From contig JAFXTS010000001.1 in NCBI GenBank assembly GCA_017535665.1, positions 1 through 43,662 on the forward strand: a stretch of 43,662 nucleotides of DNA. The letters run 5' to 3'. This document shows, piece by piece, positions 35,540 through 42,754 of this stretch (positions are counted from its first letter, which is position 1; every line of letters starts with the position of its first letter). This stretch comes from Bacteroidales bacterium (GTDB lineage: Bacteria > Bacteroidota > Bacteroidia > Bacteroidales > WCHB1-69). The notes beneath the pieces are model-generated. The model did not search any database, was not told the DNA's origin, and saw nothing but the letters and a program-made list of their open reading frames with translations. A program made the position numbers and the translations under genes.

Positions 35540-36649
35540 ATGAAAAAACAAGTTATCTTATTGGTCATTTCTTTTATAAGTACTTGCACAGCCTTTGCGC
35601 AACAGTTTGTCATTGTAGATACTGTCTTTGCCAACAAGGATCGCTGCACATTATTTGCCGATGGCGATTTCTGGTTCTCTCGCAACATTCACCACGACGA
35701 GGTCCCCTGCAGGAAGTGGGACGACGGGAAAACATTCCTCTATTGCACCGATATTGACACTGCAAAATTCAGATACGAGTACAACAGTTCCCAATGCACA
35801 AGATTGGTCGTCATCCGGAAAAGACGGGTCAGCTTTGTGGATTTTGTCGCACTTCCGTACTACATAGACACGTTGCGTGAAGGCAAAACTTTTGATGTTT
35901 CGCAGCAGCGCGACATCCCGGCGTTCACCTACCAGTCGGCCGATGCCCCCGAGTTGCAGTCGCTGCGGCTGAAGTACAACTTGGATTCTGTGGCCGGTAC
36001 GGGAGATGAGGTGACCCGGATACTGAATGTGCTGCATTGGGTGCATCAGACAATCCGGCACAATGGTAGCGCCGGATTGCCCCCAACAGCGAGAAATGCG
36101 GAGACGATTGCCCAATTTGCCCTGAAGAGAGGGGTGAACTGCCGCGGTTTGGCGCTCTTTGCCAACGAATGCTACTTGGCGTTAGGCATCCGCTCGCGTG
36201 TGGTCACCTGCATGCCCCGGAATTACTACGACGATTGCCATGTCATCAACGAAGTCTATTCTGCGCAGTTGGGCAAATGGCTGTGGATCGACCCCACTAA
36301 CGAGGCCTACGTGATGGATGATAACCAGCAGATGCTCAGCATCTTTGAGGTGCGTGAGCGGCTCATCAACAACCAACCGATTGTACTCAATGCGGAGGCC
36401 AATTGGAACAATCAGTATCAAGTTCGCAAGGAGTATTATTTGGATGAATACATGGCCAAGAATCTCTTCTATCTCTCGTACATCCTTCACTCCTCGTATG
36501 GTGCCGACTCCCGCACATCGGGAAATACGATAGAGTTTTTGAGACTTGAACCCCTGGAAGTGGAGCAAGGAAAGGATGTGCGGATGAACCAATTCAAAAA
36601 GTTCACATTACGAGAATACTCCACCAACAATCCCCAATTGTTGCGGTAG
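35540..36649 (+). CDS. Secreted transglutaminase-like (cysteine protease fold) protein
   Basis: A 369-residue exported protein. The ATG at 35540 is chosen because it gives a signal peptide ending in AFAQ; TTG/ATG codons 6-9 bases upstream are less likely. The N-terminal 130 residues are beta-rich and unassigned. The transglutaminase core has Cys201 in KRGVNCRGLALFANECYLA, His234 in CHVINEVYSAQLGKW and Asp251 in LWIDPTNEAY, a complete Cys-His-Asp triad. Bacterial proteins of this class are usually peptidases or amidases rather than crosslinkers; the substrate is unknown. It has its own promoter with a shortened copy of the repeated leader, and the 14-base tandem repeat follows after the stop. 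Confidence 0.85.
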   Translation: MKKQVILLVISFISTCTAFAQQFVIVDTVFANKDRCTLFADGDFWFSRNIHHDEVPCRKWDDGKTFLYCTDIDTAKFRYEYNSSQCTRLVVIRKRRVSFVDFVALPYYIDTLREGKTFDVSQQRDIPAFTYQSADAPELQSLRLKYNLDSVAGTGDEVTRILNVLHWVHQTIRHNGSAGLPPTARNAETIAQFALKRGVNCRGLALFANECYLALGIRSRVVTCMPRNYYDDCHVINEVYSAQLGKWLWIDPTNEAYVMDDNQQMLSIFEVRERLINNQPIVLNAEANWNNQYQVRKEYYLDEYMAKNLFYLSYILHSSYGADSRTSGNTIEFLRLEPLEVEQGKDVRMNQFKKFTLREYSTNNPQLLR

Positions 36650-36658
36650 CGGGAAACA

Positions 36659-36690
36659 GTTGAGAGTTAAAAGTTGAGAGTTAAAAGTTG
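36659..36690 (+). repeat. 14-base tandem repeat
   Basis: GTTGAGAGTTAAAA occurs twice in succession, then GTTG. It is related on the opposite strand to the tandem at 42325-42352. Confidence 0.75.
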
Positions 36691-36706
36691 GGCAAGATGG
36701 GGTCGG

Positions 36707-36793
36707 GATTCCGTTTCCTCCTGCCGGCGGGTTTGCCGCGGAAGAACCGGGAGGCGAGATAGCAATTCAAATAAAAGTTGTACCTTTGCAGCG
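36707..36793 (+). repeat. GC-rich repeat, copy B, ending in a promoter
   Basis: Starts GATTCCGTTTCCTCCTGCC. Its last 74 bases (36720-36793) match 41459-41532 at 69 of 74 positions without gaps. The shared part ends with AATTCAAATAAAAGTTG and the -7 box TACCTTTG (36781-36788), so this copy supplies the promoter of the FISUMP gene. Confidence 0.8.
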
Positions 36794-36895
36794 TCAATAA
36801 GTCAGATTTTGTCTAACGGACTTCGCAAGGTCTGGGGAGTTGGCAAAAAAGAGTAAAAATAGAAGTCCCCATAATAGAAGCCCCTCTATACATTC
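36781..36895 (+). promoter_or_regulatory. Promoter and repeated leader L2 with alternative pairing
   Basis: The transcribed leader after the -7 box matches L1 (32583-32685, minus strand). GGACTTC (36818-36824) can form a local hairpin with AGGTCT, or a 7-bp long-range pair with GAAGTCC (36862-36868), 27 bases before the ATG. The two pairings are mutually exclusive. Confidence 0.6.
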
Positions 36896-38347
36896 ATGAA
36901 AAAAATATTGGTCTTCTTATTTCTGATACCCATCGGCATAGTATGTGCACAACAAAGTATTATCGTGACCTTTACGGGCCGAAACTTGAATACCGACGAA
37001 TATATGCAGCTGTCGCGCGTTGAGATTTCAAATCCGTCACAAGGTTGGACTCAGATGCTCTACTACCCTGATACTGTTGCCATCTTCACCCCGACAGGGC
37101 TGAGTGAATATGAACTGCAACAGAGCTCTCTCCGTTGGAAGAGCCTCCTCAATCCCTTTCACGGATCCACCAACGCAGTTTTGTATTGCCATGAGAGCGG
37201 ACCTTTGAACATTGTTCTGACCGACATGTCTGGCCGCATCCTATCAGTCCATCATGAAGAGCGTGCTCAGATAGGGCAGCACCATTTCAGAATCAATGCC
37301 GGCACACCTGGAATGTTTGTGCTTACCGCCTATCAGAATGGGGTGTCCGCTTCCATCAAATTAGTAAATACTGAAAACGGCTCAAACAACACTGTCCAAA
37401 ACATACAATACGTGGGAATGGCGGACGAACCTGATTCACCCGACCTTGTTATTGAGAAAGGGGGCGCCTCGTCGAAAGGGCAAATTGAATTCCCCTTCAC
37501 CACCATCGACGGCATGAGTTACCAAGGATTCTCCAGCTGCAATGGGGACGAATTATATAGCGAACGAATCCAACGGATGCCCATTTACACGGAAGATTGC
37601 ATATTCCATTTCGACTGTGGTGACCCACTGCCACGCGACACGAATCCAAACAATGGGACGCCCTGCCACGACACCCCATTCCTCACCGATTACGACGGCA
37701 ACGTCTATGAAACGGTGCAGATTGGAAGCCAATGCTGGATGAGGGAGAATCTGCGAACCACACACTACGCCGACGGTCGGCCTCTGATGTTGGGGGATAC
37801 CGCCGCCAGCAACCACAGCGCATTCAACTACCCTTATGGCGACAGCACCCACACCCAACTTCATGGGCTGCTATACAACTGGGCAACCACAATGGACAGC
37901 AACGCCTCCTCATCGTCCAACCCGAGCGGTGTACAAGGTCTGTGCCCCAATGGGTGGCACATACCCAGTCAAGAAGAGTGGCACCAGCTCATCGACTACA
38001 TTGATGATTTCAGCAATTATGTTTGCGGGAATGGATACACTGCCCGTGCACTGGCCGCAAAAGAGGGGTGGCGCGAATGTGACTGTGGCGTATGGACATG
38101 CAGTATAGCTTTTGACCCCACCCAAAACAATGCCACTGGATTCAGTGCCACCGGCGCAGGCTATTGCCTACACGGGAACTCCACCCCGTCTTACCCCGAC
38201 TTCGGATTTAACACCGCATTCTGGAGTTCCACAAAAGAAGATGCAGCTCCCGCGAATGCGATCAGGTTGCGGTGCAACTACCCTGAAACTGGCGAAATAA
38301 CCTTACCTCCTTCGCTTGGCCTTTCAGTACGGTGCCTGCGCGACTAG
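36896..38347 (+). CDS. Secreted protein with FISUMP domain (483 aa)
   Basis: An exported protein with a signal peptide ending in VCAQ (about residue 19). Residues about 20-175 form a beta-sandwich that includes LTDMSGRILSVHHEE and PGMFVLTAYQNG, similar in style to a T9SS-like or carbohydrate-binding sandwich but internal. Residues about 265-483 are a FISUMP domain: DYDGNVYETVQIGSQCWMRE, HGLLYNWATT, GLCPNGWHIPSQEEW, NAVFWSST-like NTAFWSST and the closing LGLSVRCLRD. The function is unknown. The gene is driven by repeat copy B and the L2 leader. Its domain is a distant relative of the FISUMP protein at 7202. Confidence 0.87.
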   Translation: MKKILVFLFLIPIGIVCAQQSIIVTFTGRNLNTDEYMQLSRVEISNPSQGWTQMLYYPDTVAIFTPTGLSEYELQQSSLRWKSLLNPFHGSTNAVLYCHESGPLNIVLTDMSGRILSVHHEERAQIGQHHFRINAGTPGMFVLTAYQNGVSASIKLVNTENGSNNTVQNIQYVGMADEPDSPDLVIEKGGASSKGQIEFPFTTIDGMSYQGFSSCNGDELYSERIQRMPIYTEDCIFHFDCGDPLPRDTNPNNGTPCHDTPFLTDYDGNVYETVQIGSQCWMRENLRTTHYADGRPLMLGDTAASNHSAFNYPYGDSTHTQLHGLLYNWATTMDSNASSSSNPSGVQGLCPNGWHIPSQEEWHQLIDYIDDFSNYVCGNGYTARALAAKEGWRECDCGVWTCSIAFDPTQNNATGFSATGAGYCLHGNSTPSYPDFGFNTAFWSSTKEDAAPANAIRLRCNYPETGEITLPPSLGLSVRCLRD

Positions 38348-38431
38348 ATGTTCCGATTGATGAAGGGCGAAACCTCACGACTTGCTCCATAACATTCTTA
38401 TTTTGAACTTATTGCACTGAATGTTTTGAAA

Positions 38432-38505
38432 GATTCCGTTCCCTCCTGCCGTCGGGAACGCCAGGCTACCGCCACCCGCCGCACGCTGATAGCAACTTAT
38501 TTCCC
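38432..38505 (+). repeat. GC-rich repeat, copy C (internally shortened)
   Basis: GATTCCGTTCCCTCCTGCC joins directly to a short form of the internal part (CACCCGCCGCACGCTGA, compare 41429-41445) and GATAGCAA. CGTTCCC and GGGAACG form a stem. It lies between converging genes and extends into the end of the minus-strand gene at 38497. Confidence 0.65.
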
Positions 38506-39183
38506 GTTCAGGATGTTTGCAATGGCAAAACAATCCTCTTTTGAGGGTTCGGAAATGCTACAGGCTCCGCCGGTTATTTCACATACAATTCGCGGAGTGC
38601 CCAGCAGCCGGTCTGTGCCCAGCATTATCCCGATTCGACTGTTCACATTCTCGGCGGTGAACCTTTGCCAAAAATCTGCCGTCTTCTTGTCGAACTGCAT
38701 CAGCACCTCATAGCGTCCCGTATAATCATTTTTCTCGACCGAAGTCTTTTTGACATGCGTACCATCAATAATCGGTTTGCCCGATGCGTCTCCATAACAC
38801 AGGTTGAACTGGTAAACTATTCCTGCTGAATCTGATATTGGCCACCAGCATGGGATGAGTTTGCTGCCTGTGGGGGAGAGTGGCATATCGCCCTCTCGCA
38901 GGGCATGCATAAAGTCGGTCGTATCGGAAACCGACAGCAGAAGACCATTTCGAGTGTCCCAATCAGTTTGTTTTACCTCAGGCGAATGTGCCAAGGTGGC
39001 ATCGACCAATGACCAGTACCGGTCATCTGAAAAGTCCATCAGATACCAAAGTCCGAAATCTTTTGCGGTGTAATGCTGGCCCAAAACTTGGTCGGAATCA
39101 GCATTATATTGAACATTTTTGCTCTGACTGCAGCCTAAGAGAAGAAGCATGGCCGCCCCAAAAAATAAACAGATTCTTTTCAT
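38497..39183 (-). CDS. Lipoprotein resembling the SecDF P1 head subdomain
   Basis: A 228-residue lipoprotein with lipobox LLLLGC (about residue 18). The last 80 residues read like the SecD/SecDF P1 head: YEVLMQFDKKTADFWQRFTAENVNSRIGIMLG (given here as separate strand and helix), TPRIVCEITGG, then SISEPSKEDCFAIANIL.G. The matching pattern is 'v.l.f...a..f..lT..n....iai.l....saP.i...i.gG...i.......a..la..L..G'. The N-terminal 130 residues are unassigned. No membrane channel part exists, so it is not a translocase; a ligand-binding or chaperone role is possible. It is the last gene of a minus-strand cluster, 18 bases after the previous gene. Confidence 0.7.
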   Translation of the reverse strand: MKRICLFFGAAMLLLLGCSQSKNVQYNADSDQVLGQHYTAKDFGLWYLMDFSDDRYWSLVDATLAHSPEVKQTDWDTRNGLLLSVSDTTDFMHALREGDMPLSPTGSKLIPCWWPISDSAGIVYQFNLCYGDASGKPIIDGTHVKKTSVEKNDYTGRYEVLMQFDKKTADFWQRFTAENVNSRIGIMLGTDRLLGTPRIVCEITGGACSISEPSKEDCFAIANILNGK

Positions 39184-39201
39184 AAAAAAAGTATTATCAG
39201 C

Positions 39202-40101
39202 CTATTCTATCCAAGTGAAACGGGTGTCAACAACCGTCCATTCTCCGTCTTTCTTTTCCAGGTACATATCCCCGCCTTCATAAATAAATCTAAAGAGAAC
39301 AATGGCACGGTTCATTTCTGGATTCAAGATGATACAGTTTGCCTCCGGAAATGTCACATATTCCCAATAGCCGCCCCAGTGCCCATAAAATATGAGTGCG
39401 GCCTTGTTGAAGAACTCTTGCCTCTTCCGGCTTTTACCTTTGGAAAAGGCGGTCTGCATAATATTGTATGTCCCCAATTCGACATAGCAATTCCCTAAAA
39501 AAGAGTTCAGCAATTCCTTGTATCCATCGGTCAGATAGACCACTTTTTTCCCGTCAAAATGTACCGGCGGACGAAATGAAACGGCTGAATCCACCGTAGT
39601 CAAGGGGACACGCGTAAAGTGAGGCCAACCTATAGAATAATACGGCACAAAGTTTTTCTGCTTGTGGCGTTCAATCCACATATTCTGTAAACTGTCATCC
39701 ATATAATACGTCTGCCGGATACGACTAACCACAAACGAATCAATTTCCGCCTGCTCGCGAGGGATACATTCCGCTACTCGAATTCTATATAGCGAACCCT
39801 GCACGATGAAATATTTTTTTTCATCATACAAAGTATAACGCTGATTTGAATCACGATAGGTTTGCAAAGGTTGGTAAAAGGCGGCGAAAACCTTGTGGGC
39901 CTCCGCCACATACGGGTTATTTACCTCTTTTTCATTGGATTGCACTTCCTCCGACCAGTTGTCGAAAAAATCATACAGCATCTGGGTTGAATGCAATCTG
40001 TAGGCTTTCCCCAGCAGTTCCACCTGCTGGCGGCCTTGTGCCATGACCGACATGACGGCGGTTAACAACAGCAGAATAATAACGGAAAATTTTCTTTTCA
40101 T
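39202..40101 (-). CDS. Unrecognised exported protein (299 aa)
   Basis: A signal peptide (MKRKFSVIILLLLTAVMSVMAQ) directs export. The mature 277 residues contain no motif I can name. The N-terminal third is helical (VELLGKAYRLHSTQMLYDFFDNWSEE given in parts; EAHKVFAAFYQPL). The middle is mixed, and the end has a beta-rich NTF2/DUF-like look (RAIVLFRFIYEGGDMYLEKKDGEWTVVDTRFTW), as in proteins that end with a 'W.v.d' strand. Two Cys (AECIP and NCYVE) and one late NCIIL are present. It lies 35 bases after the gene at 40637 and 18 bases before the SecDF-head-like lipoprotein, so all three are probably one transcript. Confidence 0.65.
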   Translation of the reverse strand: MKRKFSVIILLLLTAVMSVMAQGRQQVELLGKAYRLHSTQMLYDFFDNWSEEVQSNEKEVNNPYVAEAHKVFAAFYQPLQTYRDSNQRYTLYDEKKYFIVQGSLYRIRVAECIPREQAEIDSFVVSRIRQTYYMDDSLQNMWIERHKQKNFVPYYSIGWPHFTRVPLTTVDSAVSFRPPVHFDGKKVVYLTDGYKELLNSFLGNCYVELGTYNIMQTAFSKGKSRKRQEFFNKAALIFYGHWGGYWEYVTFPEANCIILNPEMNRAIVLFRFIYEGGDMYLEKKDGEWTVVDTRFTWIE

Positions 40102-40136
40102 AGCAGATGTTTTAATATGCCAATCACCCGAAGACT

Positions 40137-40637
40137 TTATTTAAAATTCAGCACTCTCCATTTCCCATCTTTCTGAATGACGGTCACCCGAACGGCAGCC
40201 CCGCAGTTTCGTTTTTGAGAGTAACTTTTCCCCTTTTTCATCAAATCAAAAGTGACGGAGCATGCCCGAAGTGACTGATAGGATTCATCTACCGACAAAT
40301 TGGACAGATCCTGGTACGAACCCTCATCACAGACCAGACTCCATCCTTTTGTCATTTGCTTCCTAACATCCAATATCCCATCCAAATAATAGACAAAGAG
40401 CTGCTCATAGGAAGAAAAATGCATGTTCTCCATCTTTGTTTTCACCAAATGGAGGGTAAGAGAATCCGTCAAAGATTCCATTCGGGCGTAATCCTGACCC
40501 AAAATGGATTCCACAAAATTCCACGCTACCGCCTGTGGGGTCTCGCAGGCCTCTATTTCGTTGTCGGACAACGTCCGGAAGGTCTGTGCCGACAATCCCA
40601 AGGGCAAAACTATTAGTAAGAAGATGGTGTTTCTCAT
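40137..40637 (-). CDS. Exported NTF2-like (DUF4878-type) small protein
   Basis: A 166-residue exported protein. The ATG at 40637 is preferred since it starts a signal peptide ending in LSAQ; an ATG at 40685 would add a hydrophilic 16-residue stretch in front. The mature part starts with ETPQAVAWNFVESILGQDYARM, a helix-turn typical of NTF2-like lipoproteins. It ends in CSVTFDLMKKGKSYSQKRNCGAAVRVTVIQKDGKWRVLNFK (quoted here only for its last strand VTVIQKDGKWRVLNFK). Two Cys in ACSV and NCGA could pair. The function is unknown. It follows the HicB-like gene by 72 bases without a clear promoter. Confidence 0.65.
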   Translation of the reverse strand: MRNTIFLLIVLPLGLSAQTFRTLSDNEIEACETPQAVAWNFVESILGQDYARMESLTDSLTLHLVKTKMENMHFSSYEQLFVYYLDGILDVRKQMTKGWSLVCDEGSYQDLSNLSVDESYQSLRACSVTFDLMKKGKSYSQKRNCGAAVRVTVIQKDGKWRVLNFK

Positions 40638-40709
40638 TATGTTTGATGATGGCTGAAATTTCACGGCAGTTTCACTTGGATACATGACCTATTTTTTCCC
40701 ATAAAGCAA

Positions 40710-41114
40710 TTATACGAGTTGCACTGCCGCCAGTTCTCTGCCAATCTTATGGATGGCTGTCTGAATCTTTGACACCTGTTTTTCCGACACGTACTGGCCC
40801 TGCTTATATTGACGCATCAGAGAGGGATTAATGCCGGCGTATTTTGCAAATTGGGTCATATTCAGTATTTTATAATAGCTCAAGAAGGAAGGCATATCGT
40901 ATTTATATACGAATGTCGTGTTTTTCAAATCGTCGGGATCCGGCTTGCCTGTTTCCTCAAACACCTCGATAAATTCTCTTACCGAATTTTCAAAATCGGC
41001 CTTAGCCTCGGCGACAGTGCTGCCGTTTCCAAACATAACGGATTTTGTATCAGGAGAGAACACCCCAAATGTGCCGTCTTTGCCGATCTCTATTAATGCG
41101 ACTTTCTTTTTCAT
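40710..41114 (-). CDS. HicB-like antitoxin/regulator without adjacent HicA
   Basis: A 134-residue protein with a HicB-type RNase-H-like N-terminus (KKVALIEIGKDGTFGVFSPD, then GNGSTVAEAKADFENSVREFIE). A C-terminal helix-turn-helix of Xre type follows (NMTQFAKYAGINPSLMRQYKQGQYVSEKQ). The ATG at 41114 is preferred; the -7 box at 41148-41155 excludes the longer frame. HicB normally neutralises the HicA RNase and represses its own operon. No HicA-like ORF of 60-80 codons is found on either side, so this is an orphan, perhaps a plain repressor. Three exported proteins follow on the same strand. Confidence 0.8.
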   Translation of the reverse strand: MKKKVALIEIGKDGTFGVFSPDTKSVMFGNGSTVAEAKADFENSVREFIEVFEETGKPDPDDLKNTTFVYKYDMPSFLSYYKILNMTQFAKYAGINPSLMRQYKQGQYVSEKQVSKIQTAIHKIGRELAAVQLV

Positions 41115-41147
41115 TTTCAATGCGCTGTAGTTTTTACGAGTACGCTG

Positions 41148-41155
41148 CAAATATA
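41148..41155 (-). promoter_or_regulatory. -7 box for the HicB-like gene
   Basis: TATATTTG on the minus strand, 34 bases before the ATG at 41114. Confidence 0.55.
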
Positions 41156-41265
41156 TAACTTTTATGTTATATAATAATGCTTCGTGAAAAATATTTTCTC
41201 CCTATCCAACAATTACTTATGAAAATATTTCAACAATCTGACTAAAAACAGGAGGATTTTTGGGA

Positions 41266-41532
41266 GATTCCGTTCCCTCCTACCGGCGGGAACGGAATGG
41301 TGGGCGCATTGGGGTAATCAATAGAGGGATAATGGGGGCTTCCCCGCCGCGCCCCGCAGGGGCGCAGGGACTGGTAGCCGCAGGCAAGGTCGGAGACCGC
41401 AGCCTGCGGCGGGGATGCGCCTCACCCCCACCCGCGGCACGCTGACAGGAGGGTAGCACCTGCCGGCGGGTTTGCCGCGGAAGAACGGGGTGGTGTGATA
41501 GCAATTCAAATAAAAGTTGTACCTTTGCCGCG
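41266..41532 (+). repeat. GC-rich repeat, copy D (composite, longest), ending in a promoter
   Basis: The left end is a perfect 11-bp palindrome, ATTCCGTTCCC (41267-41277) and GGGAACGGAAT (41288-41298). A GC-rich structured core follows (41342-41414). The right end (41459-41532) is nearly identical to copy B and carries TACCTTTG (41520-41527), the -7 box of the gene at 41576. Reading frames inside it have no protein-like composition. Confidence 0.8.
41342..41414 (+). ncRNA. Highly structured GC-rich core, candidate structured RNA
   Basis: Hairpin 1: GCGCCCC (41349-41355), GCA, GGGGCGC. Hairpin 2: GCCGCAGGC (41377-41385) pairs with GCCTGCGGC (41402-41410) and encloses GGTC-GGA-GACC. The outer pair CCCCGCCGC (41342-41350) and GCGGCGGGG (41406-41414) is perfect but competes with both hairpins. 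Whether it is transcribed is unknown. Confidence 0.35.
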
Positions 41533-41575
41533 TTGTTCGTAACAAAGACCATCAAGATTGGGCAACATGGTTATT

Positions 41576-42265
41576 ATGAAACAATCTATTTTTACAACAT
41601 TACTCTTTGTACTGATTGCCGTATGCAATGCTCAGGATATTATTGTCACCACAGATTCAAAAAAAATAGAGGCCAAAATCCTGGAAATTTCCGAAACGGA
41701 TGTAAAATACAAGGAGTTGGACAATTTGGAAGGACCCACTTTTGTGTTACCTACTCAAAAAGTAGTTTCTATTATCTATGCCAATGGCAAAGTGTCGCTT
41801 TTCCAAGAAACGGCGTCAATTGATGAAACGAATCAGAACACAGAACCAGAGTATGGCTTCCTCACACGTTTGGGAGAGAAATACACCTATCAAGGTCGAG
41901 TGATGAGCAGTGATGTATATGCCAACTTCTTGAGGGATAATTGTCCAAGTGCCTTTCAAGTCTACCATCAAGGACATATCATAGCCTATTCGGGATGGAT
42001 ACTCTTGTCAGCTGCTATTGGCATGGAAATCGGAAGTCTTATTGGTGTGGCTATTGCGGGAGGAGATTTTTCTTATGCAATGCCATGGATGTATTGTGCT
42101 CTCGGGTTCACAGCTGTGAGCGTACCTCTATTTATCGTTGGGTATAATAAAATGCACAAAAGTGTGGATGTTTTCAATCAAGATTGCATCCACTCCAACC
42201 GCACGCAAAGCTATTGGAGTATTGGAGCCAGCAAAAATGGCATTGGATTGGTGTTGAATTTCTAG
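41576..42265 (+). CDS. Exported membrane protein with N-terminal beta domain
   Basis: A 229-residue protein. The ATG at 41576 gives a signal peptide ending in CNAQ; an ATG at 41567 adds MVI. Residues about 20-80 match a domain common in Bacteroidota exported proteins: DIIVTTDSKKIEAKILEISETDVKYKELDN...GPTFVLPTQKVVSIIYANGK (shown in parts), which is beta-rich and of unknown function. Two hydrophobic segments follow (about 132-155 and 160-183), so it is probably anchored in the inner membrane. The C-terminus IGASKNGIGLVLNF looks like a beta strand. Expression is driven by repeat copy D; no terminator is seen directly after the gene. Confidence 0.78.
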   Translation: MKQSIFTTLLFVLIAVCNAQDIIVTTDSKKIEAKILEISETDVKYKELDNLEGPTFVLPTQKVVSIIYANGKVSLFQETASIDETNQNTEPEYGFLTRLGEKYTYQGRVMSSDVYANFLRDNCPSAFQVYHQGHIIAYSGWILLSAAIGMEIGSLIGVAIAGGDFSYAMPWMYCALGFTAVSVPLFIVGYNKMHKSVDVFNQDCIHSNRTQSYWSIGASKNGIGLVLNF

Positions 42266-42324
42266 TACTTTCTGCGGCATCTAATTTGATTGCTCTGCCG
42301 CGAAAGTACAACAAATTCCTCACT

Positions 42325-42352
42325 ATTCACTTTTAACTCTTCACTTTTAACT
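42325..42352 (+). repeat. 14-base tandem repeat
   Basis: ATTCACTTTTAACT then CTTCACTTTTAACT. The complement, AGTTAAAAGTGAA, resembles the unit at 36659. Confidence 0.7.
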
Positions 42353-42365
42353 AATCGAGGGATTG

Positions 42366-42480
42366 GATATCCCTTGCGCCGCCGCGGGCGGCCTAGCAAA
42401 CAAAACGCCATTGCTCCGCAATGTCGCTCTTTTTTCGCCCGCTTTTGCCTTTCGACCGCAAGCGGTCGCGGCTTTCGCGG
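42366..42480. repeat. Hairpin-rich GC spacer
   Basis: Contains several palindromes, such as GACCGC-AA-GCGGTC and the GCCGCCGCGGGCGGC stretch. There is no promoter box and no credible reading frame. It separates the gene at 41576 from tRNA-Ser. Confidence 0.4.
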
Positions 42481-42484
42481 ACGA

Positions 42485-42516
42485 AAAAAGGCGATGCTTT
42501 TCTGCATCGCCTTTTT
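42485..42516. terminator. Bidirectional terminator, directly after tRNA-Ser
   Basis: GGCGATGC and GCATCGCC form a perfect 8-bp stem flanked by AAAAA and TTTTT. It ends tRNA-Ser transcription on the minus strand and may stop plus-strand transcripts from 41576. Confidence 0.85.
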
Positions 42517-42521
42517 GTTTG

Positions 42522-42606
42522 CGGAGAGTGAGGGATTCGAACCCCCGGACCCGTGAAGGTCAACGGTTTTCAAGACCGCCGCGATCGACCACTCTGCCAA
42601 CTCTCC
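42522..42606 (-). tRNA. tRNA-Ser (anticodon TGA)
   Basis: 85 bases with acceptor GGAGAGT/ACTCTCC, discriminator G, and a long variable arm (GTTGACCTTCACGGGTC region). The anticodon loop is CTTGAAA in the stem-flanked GCGGT...ACCGT, and the T-arm is GGGGG-TTCGAAT-CCCTC. The anticodon TGA reads UCA. CCA is not encoded. Confidence 0.95.
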
Positions 42607-42610
42607 GCGG

Positions 42611-42618
42611 CAAAAATA
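42611..42618 (-). promoter_or_regulatory. -7 box for tRNA-Ser
   Basis: TATTTTTG on the minus strand, 4 bases before the mature tRNA 5' end. Transcription would start close to it. Confidence 0.55.
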
Positions 42619-42689
42619 CAACTTTTTTCCGCTCCCCAAACACCCCACCAAAAAATTTTTATTCCCGCCTTTTATTCAATATTTTATCA

Positions 42690-42697
42690 TACCTTTG
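42690..42697 (+). promoter_or_regulatory. -7 box for pckA
   Basis: TACCTTTG, 57 bases before the pckA ATG. Confidence 0.6.
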
Positions 42698-42754
42698 CAA
42701 AGAAAATAACACCTTTCTATTCATTTTGTAATTAATTAAAAATCAATTTTATAC

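Noticed and set aside
40710..41114. HicB-like gene considered as half of a complete HicAB toxin-antitoxin system
   Set aside because: No HicA-sized ORF with a double-stranded RNA-binding pattern is present within 500 bases on either side.
36707..41532. Repeats considered as a CRISPR array or retron RNA
   Set aside because: Units are few, unevenly spaced and palindromic, with no spacers, Cas genes or reverse transcriptase nearby.
41280..41555. Minus-strand frames of 75-91 codons in the GC-rich repeat
   Set aside because: They run through the palindromes and the repeated promoter block. The repeated piece AVQLLFELL-like is simply the complement of AATTCAAATAAAAG, with no signal or domain.
42262..42651. 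Frames across tRNA-Ser and the hairpin spacer on both strands
   Set aside because: They overlap a certain tRNA and its terminator, so they cannot be independent genes here.
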